From: Alphaproteobacteria bacterium
Lineage (GTDB): Bacteria > Pseudomonadota > Alphaproteobacteria > UBA6615
Direction: 5' to 3'
NCBI GenBank assembly: GCA_029243445.1
Contig: JAQWSA010000064.1
Coordinates: forward strand, 1 to 6,841
DNA: 6,841 bases
Made by a program: the position numbers and the translations under genes. Positions 5,420-6,841 of the stretch are shown here, one piece after another. How positions within the stretch are numbered: position 1 is the first letter of the stretch; every line of letters starts with the position of its first letter. Below the pieces are notes generated by a model. That model was not told the DNA's origin and did not search any database. It saw only the letters and a program-made list of their open reading frames with translations.

Positions 5420-6790
5420 ATGAATTTAATCGAACGACAATTATTGATCCCTGCATCTCCTGACCATAGCGATATGATAGGCAAAATACAAAAGACTATT
5501 GATCAAGAGGTTGAGGATGGATCTATTCCCGTCCGTTTCGCAATTACCGATATGGATGACACTCATTATAAATGTGAGTTTGGTATGCTTAGAGAAATTG
5601 ATCGCAATAAATATAAGAAACTCCAATCTATATTTCAGTTTAAACAGCGAAAAATAGAACGTACAAAAGATTTCAATACAGTCTTTTTAGTTCCGACAGG
5701 TATTGGCTCTACAATTGGCGGACATGCTGGAGATGCAACTCCAGCCGCCAGAGTTCTTGCTGAAGTATGTGATAACCTTATCTTGCATCCAAACGTTGTT
5801 AATGCTTCAGATCTTAACGAAATGCCAAATAACGCGTTGTACGTAGAAGGAAGCACAATCACCAGATTACTGATGGGCACAGCCTCATTACAGCCTGTTA
5901 GGTCAAACCGTCTATTAGTTATCATTGACGATCATGAGATTGAGATGTTTGCGAATGATACTATCAACGCTGTAAGCGCTGCACGAGCAACTTATGGTTT
6001 AGACTGCACAAAGGTAGTTAAACTAAGTCCACCACTTAGAATGATAGCAGAATTCACTAAGTCGGGAAGTGCAGCGGGTACAATTAAAGGACTAGAGCGT
6101 ATTAATCAGGTAATTAATGAAAATTGGGGTTCATTCGATGCGGTTGCTATTGCCTCAGTTGTTGAAGTTGAAGATGAATACCACGAGGAATATTTTCATA
6201 ATCATGGTGAATTGATCAATCCTTGGGGTGGTGTAGAAGCTATGCTGACGCATGCAGTATCTATGCTCCATAATATTCCTGCTGCTCATTCACCAATGCT
6301 TGAAAGCCATAAGGTAGCTGACTTTGATCTTGGTCTAGTTGATCCACGACTCGCTGCTGAAGCTATTTCTATGACATTTGTTCAATGTATGCTGAAAGGT
6401 TTGCAAAGAAGCCCACGTATTATTACTGAACCGGATTTTATTGGAGAGTTAGGTTTAATCAGCTCTGCAGATATTTCTTGTTTAGTCATTCCTGATAAAT
6501 GTGTTGGGTTGCCAACTCTAGCGGCATTGAAACAAGGTATTCCGGTTATAGCAGTTAAAGAAAACCAAAACCTTATGAAAAATAATTTGCTTATGCTTCC
6601 TTGGTCGCCAGGTCAGTTACATCTGGTAGATAATTATTGGGAAGCTGTAGGCGTAATGACTGCTCTAAAGGCTGGTATTTCTCCGGGCTCTATGCGTCGA
6701 CCATTAATTGACACTAGATCGGAGAAAACAAAATTAGAAATAGAGAAATCCTTCTCCGAGGGGGTTATTATAAATTTAAATTCTAAGTGA
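5420..6790 (+). CDS. DUF3326-domain protein of unknown function
   Basis: A 456-residue, apparently soluble protein with no signal peptide or membrane helix. From about residue 88 it matches DUF3326, as I recall that family: VPTGIGSTIGGHAGDATP (91-108), HPNVVNASDLNEM (123-135), YVEGS (141-145), NPWGGVEAMLTH (267-278), AHSPM (289-293), DPRLAAEA (308-315), QCMLKGLQRSPRI (322-334), and CLVIPDKCVGLPTLAAL (354-370). Many invariant-looking Gly, His, Asp, Asn and Pro residues suggest an enzyme; the glycine-rich turn at 94-104 and the repeated strand-then-GxP pattern suggest a Rossmann-like nucleotide or sugar-nucleotide fold, but this is inference. The first 85 residues form a separate region with DMDDTHYKCEFG and no recognised family. 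DUF3326 is known from cyanobacteria, plants and proteobacteria without an assigned reaction. The gene starts 7 bases after the SpeD-like gene with only a weak GAG ribosome site, so translation is probably coupled, which argues for a joint role. Confidence 0.85.
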   Translation: MNLIERQLLIPASPDHSDMIGKIQKTIDQEVEDGSIPVRFAITDMDDTHYKCEFGMLREIDRNKYKKLQSIFQFKQRKIERTKDFNTVFLVPTGIGSTIGGHAGDATPAARVLAEVCDNLILHPNVVNASDLNEMPNNALYVEGSTITRLLMGTASLQPVRSNRLLVIIDDHEIEMFANDTINAVSAARATYGLDCTKVVKLSPPLRMIAEFTKSGSAAGTIKGLERINQVINENWGSFDAVAIASVVEVEDEYHEEYFHNHGELINPWGGVEAMLTHAVSMLHNIPAAHSPMLESHKVADFDLGLVDPRLAAEAISMTFVQCMLKGLQRSPRIITEPDFIGELGLISSADISCLVIPDKCVGLPTLAALKQGIPVIAVKENQNLMKNNLLMLPWSPGQLHLVDNYWEAVGVMTALKAGISPGSMRRPLIDTRSEKTKLEIEKSFSEGVIINLNSK

Positions 6791-6841
6791 TTTGTAAAAT
6801 ATCATTTTATACCTAAAAATATGAATATTATTTTAGATAAT

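Larger units (their letters stand above)
2726..6790 (+). other. Probable five-gene operon (DUF350, DUF1190, GspS-like, SpeD-like, DUF3326)
   Basis: Five same-strand genes are separated by 76, 46, 24 and 7 bases, with no hairpin plus T-run in any gap. Gaps shrink along the run and the last two genes are nearly abutting. A single transcript is therefore likely, starting somewhere in 2579-2725, where I cannot name a convincing promoter. The 51 bases after the last stop (6791-6841) are AT-rich, hold no gene start I can support and no strong terminator, so the operon may continue past the window. Confidence 0.7.

Noticed and set aside
5441..5925. Two minus-strand open frames (61 and 96 codons)
   Set aside because: Antisense shadows of the DUF3326 gene, with no family resemblance.
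6791..6841. Possible terminator after the DUF3326 gene
   Set aside because: AATAT/ATATT-type complementarity is short and all A/T, without a GC stem or clean T run; the window ends too soon to judge.

Overview
The window is an AT-rich piece of bacterial DNA with every convincing gene on the + strand. Close family resemblance of three genes to the E. coli YjfL, YgiB/YjfM and YjfC proteins, a lipobox-type lipoprotein signal and ordinary Shine-Dalgarno sites point to a proteobacterium. An AT-rich gammaproteobacterium of the Legionella type is my best guess, but the species cannot be fixed from the sequence and an AT-rich alphaproteobacterium remains possible.

Left part (1-1828): the 3' portion of a flavin-dependent aromatic monooxygenase of the MhpA type, cut by the window edge, then a small exported CIA30-domain protein. 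This part is very AT-rich (about 22-47% GC in 60-base blocks I counted by hand, mostly near 30%). Middle part (1829-2725): AT-rich spacers flank a single cupin gene of the 2,4'-dihydroxyacetophenone dioxygenase family, preceded by a perfect TATAAT hexamer. The cupin gene is about 46-47% GC by hand count, clearly richer than the genes to its left.

Right part (2726-6790): five genes in a row with gaps of 76, 46, 24 and 7 bases, probably one operon. They are a four-helix DUF350 membrane protein (YjfL), a DUF1190 lipoprotein (YgiB/YjfM), a stand-alone glutathionylspermidine-synthase-like ATP-grasp ligase (YjfC/YgiC), a short protein related to S-adenosylmethionine decarboxylase (SpeD), and a DUF3326 protein. 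The first three reproduce the E. coli yjfL-yjfM-yjfC order. The last two are additions: a pyruvoyl-type decarboxylase relative that would make an amine, and a large protein of unknown function.

The simplest reading is a biosynthetic module in which the SpeD-like enzyme makes an amine, the ATP-grasp enzyme joins it to a carboxylate (peptide, glutathione-like thiol or envelope component), and the membrane protein and lipoprotein connect the product to the cell envelope. The SpeD-like protein keeps the four catalytic residues of the family at exact spacing but has lost the residues before the cleavage serine and the HTWPE motif. It may therefore act on something other than S-adenosylmethionine, and the chemistry of the module is open.
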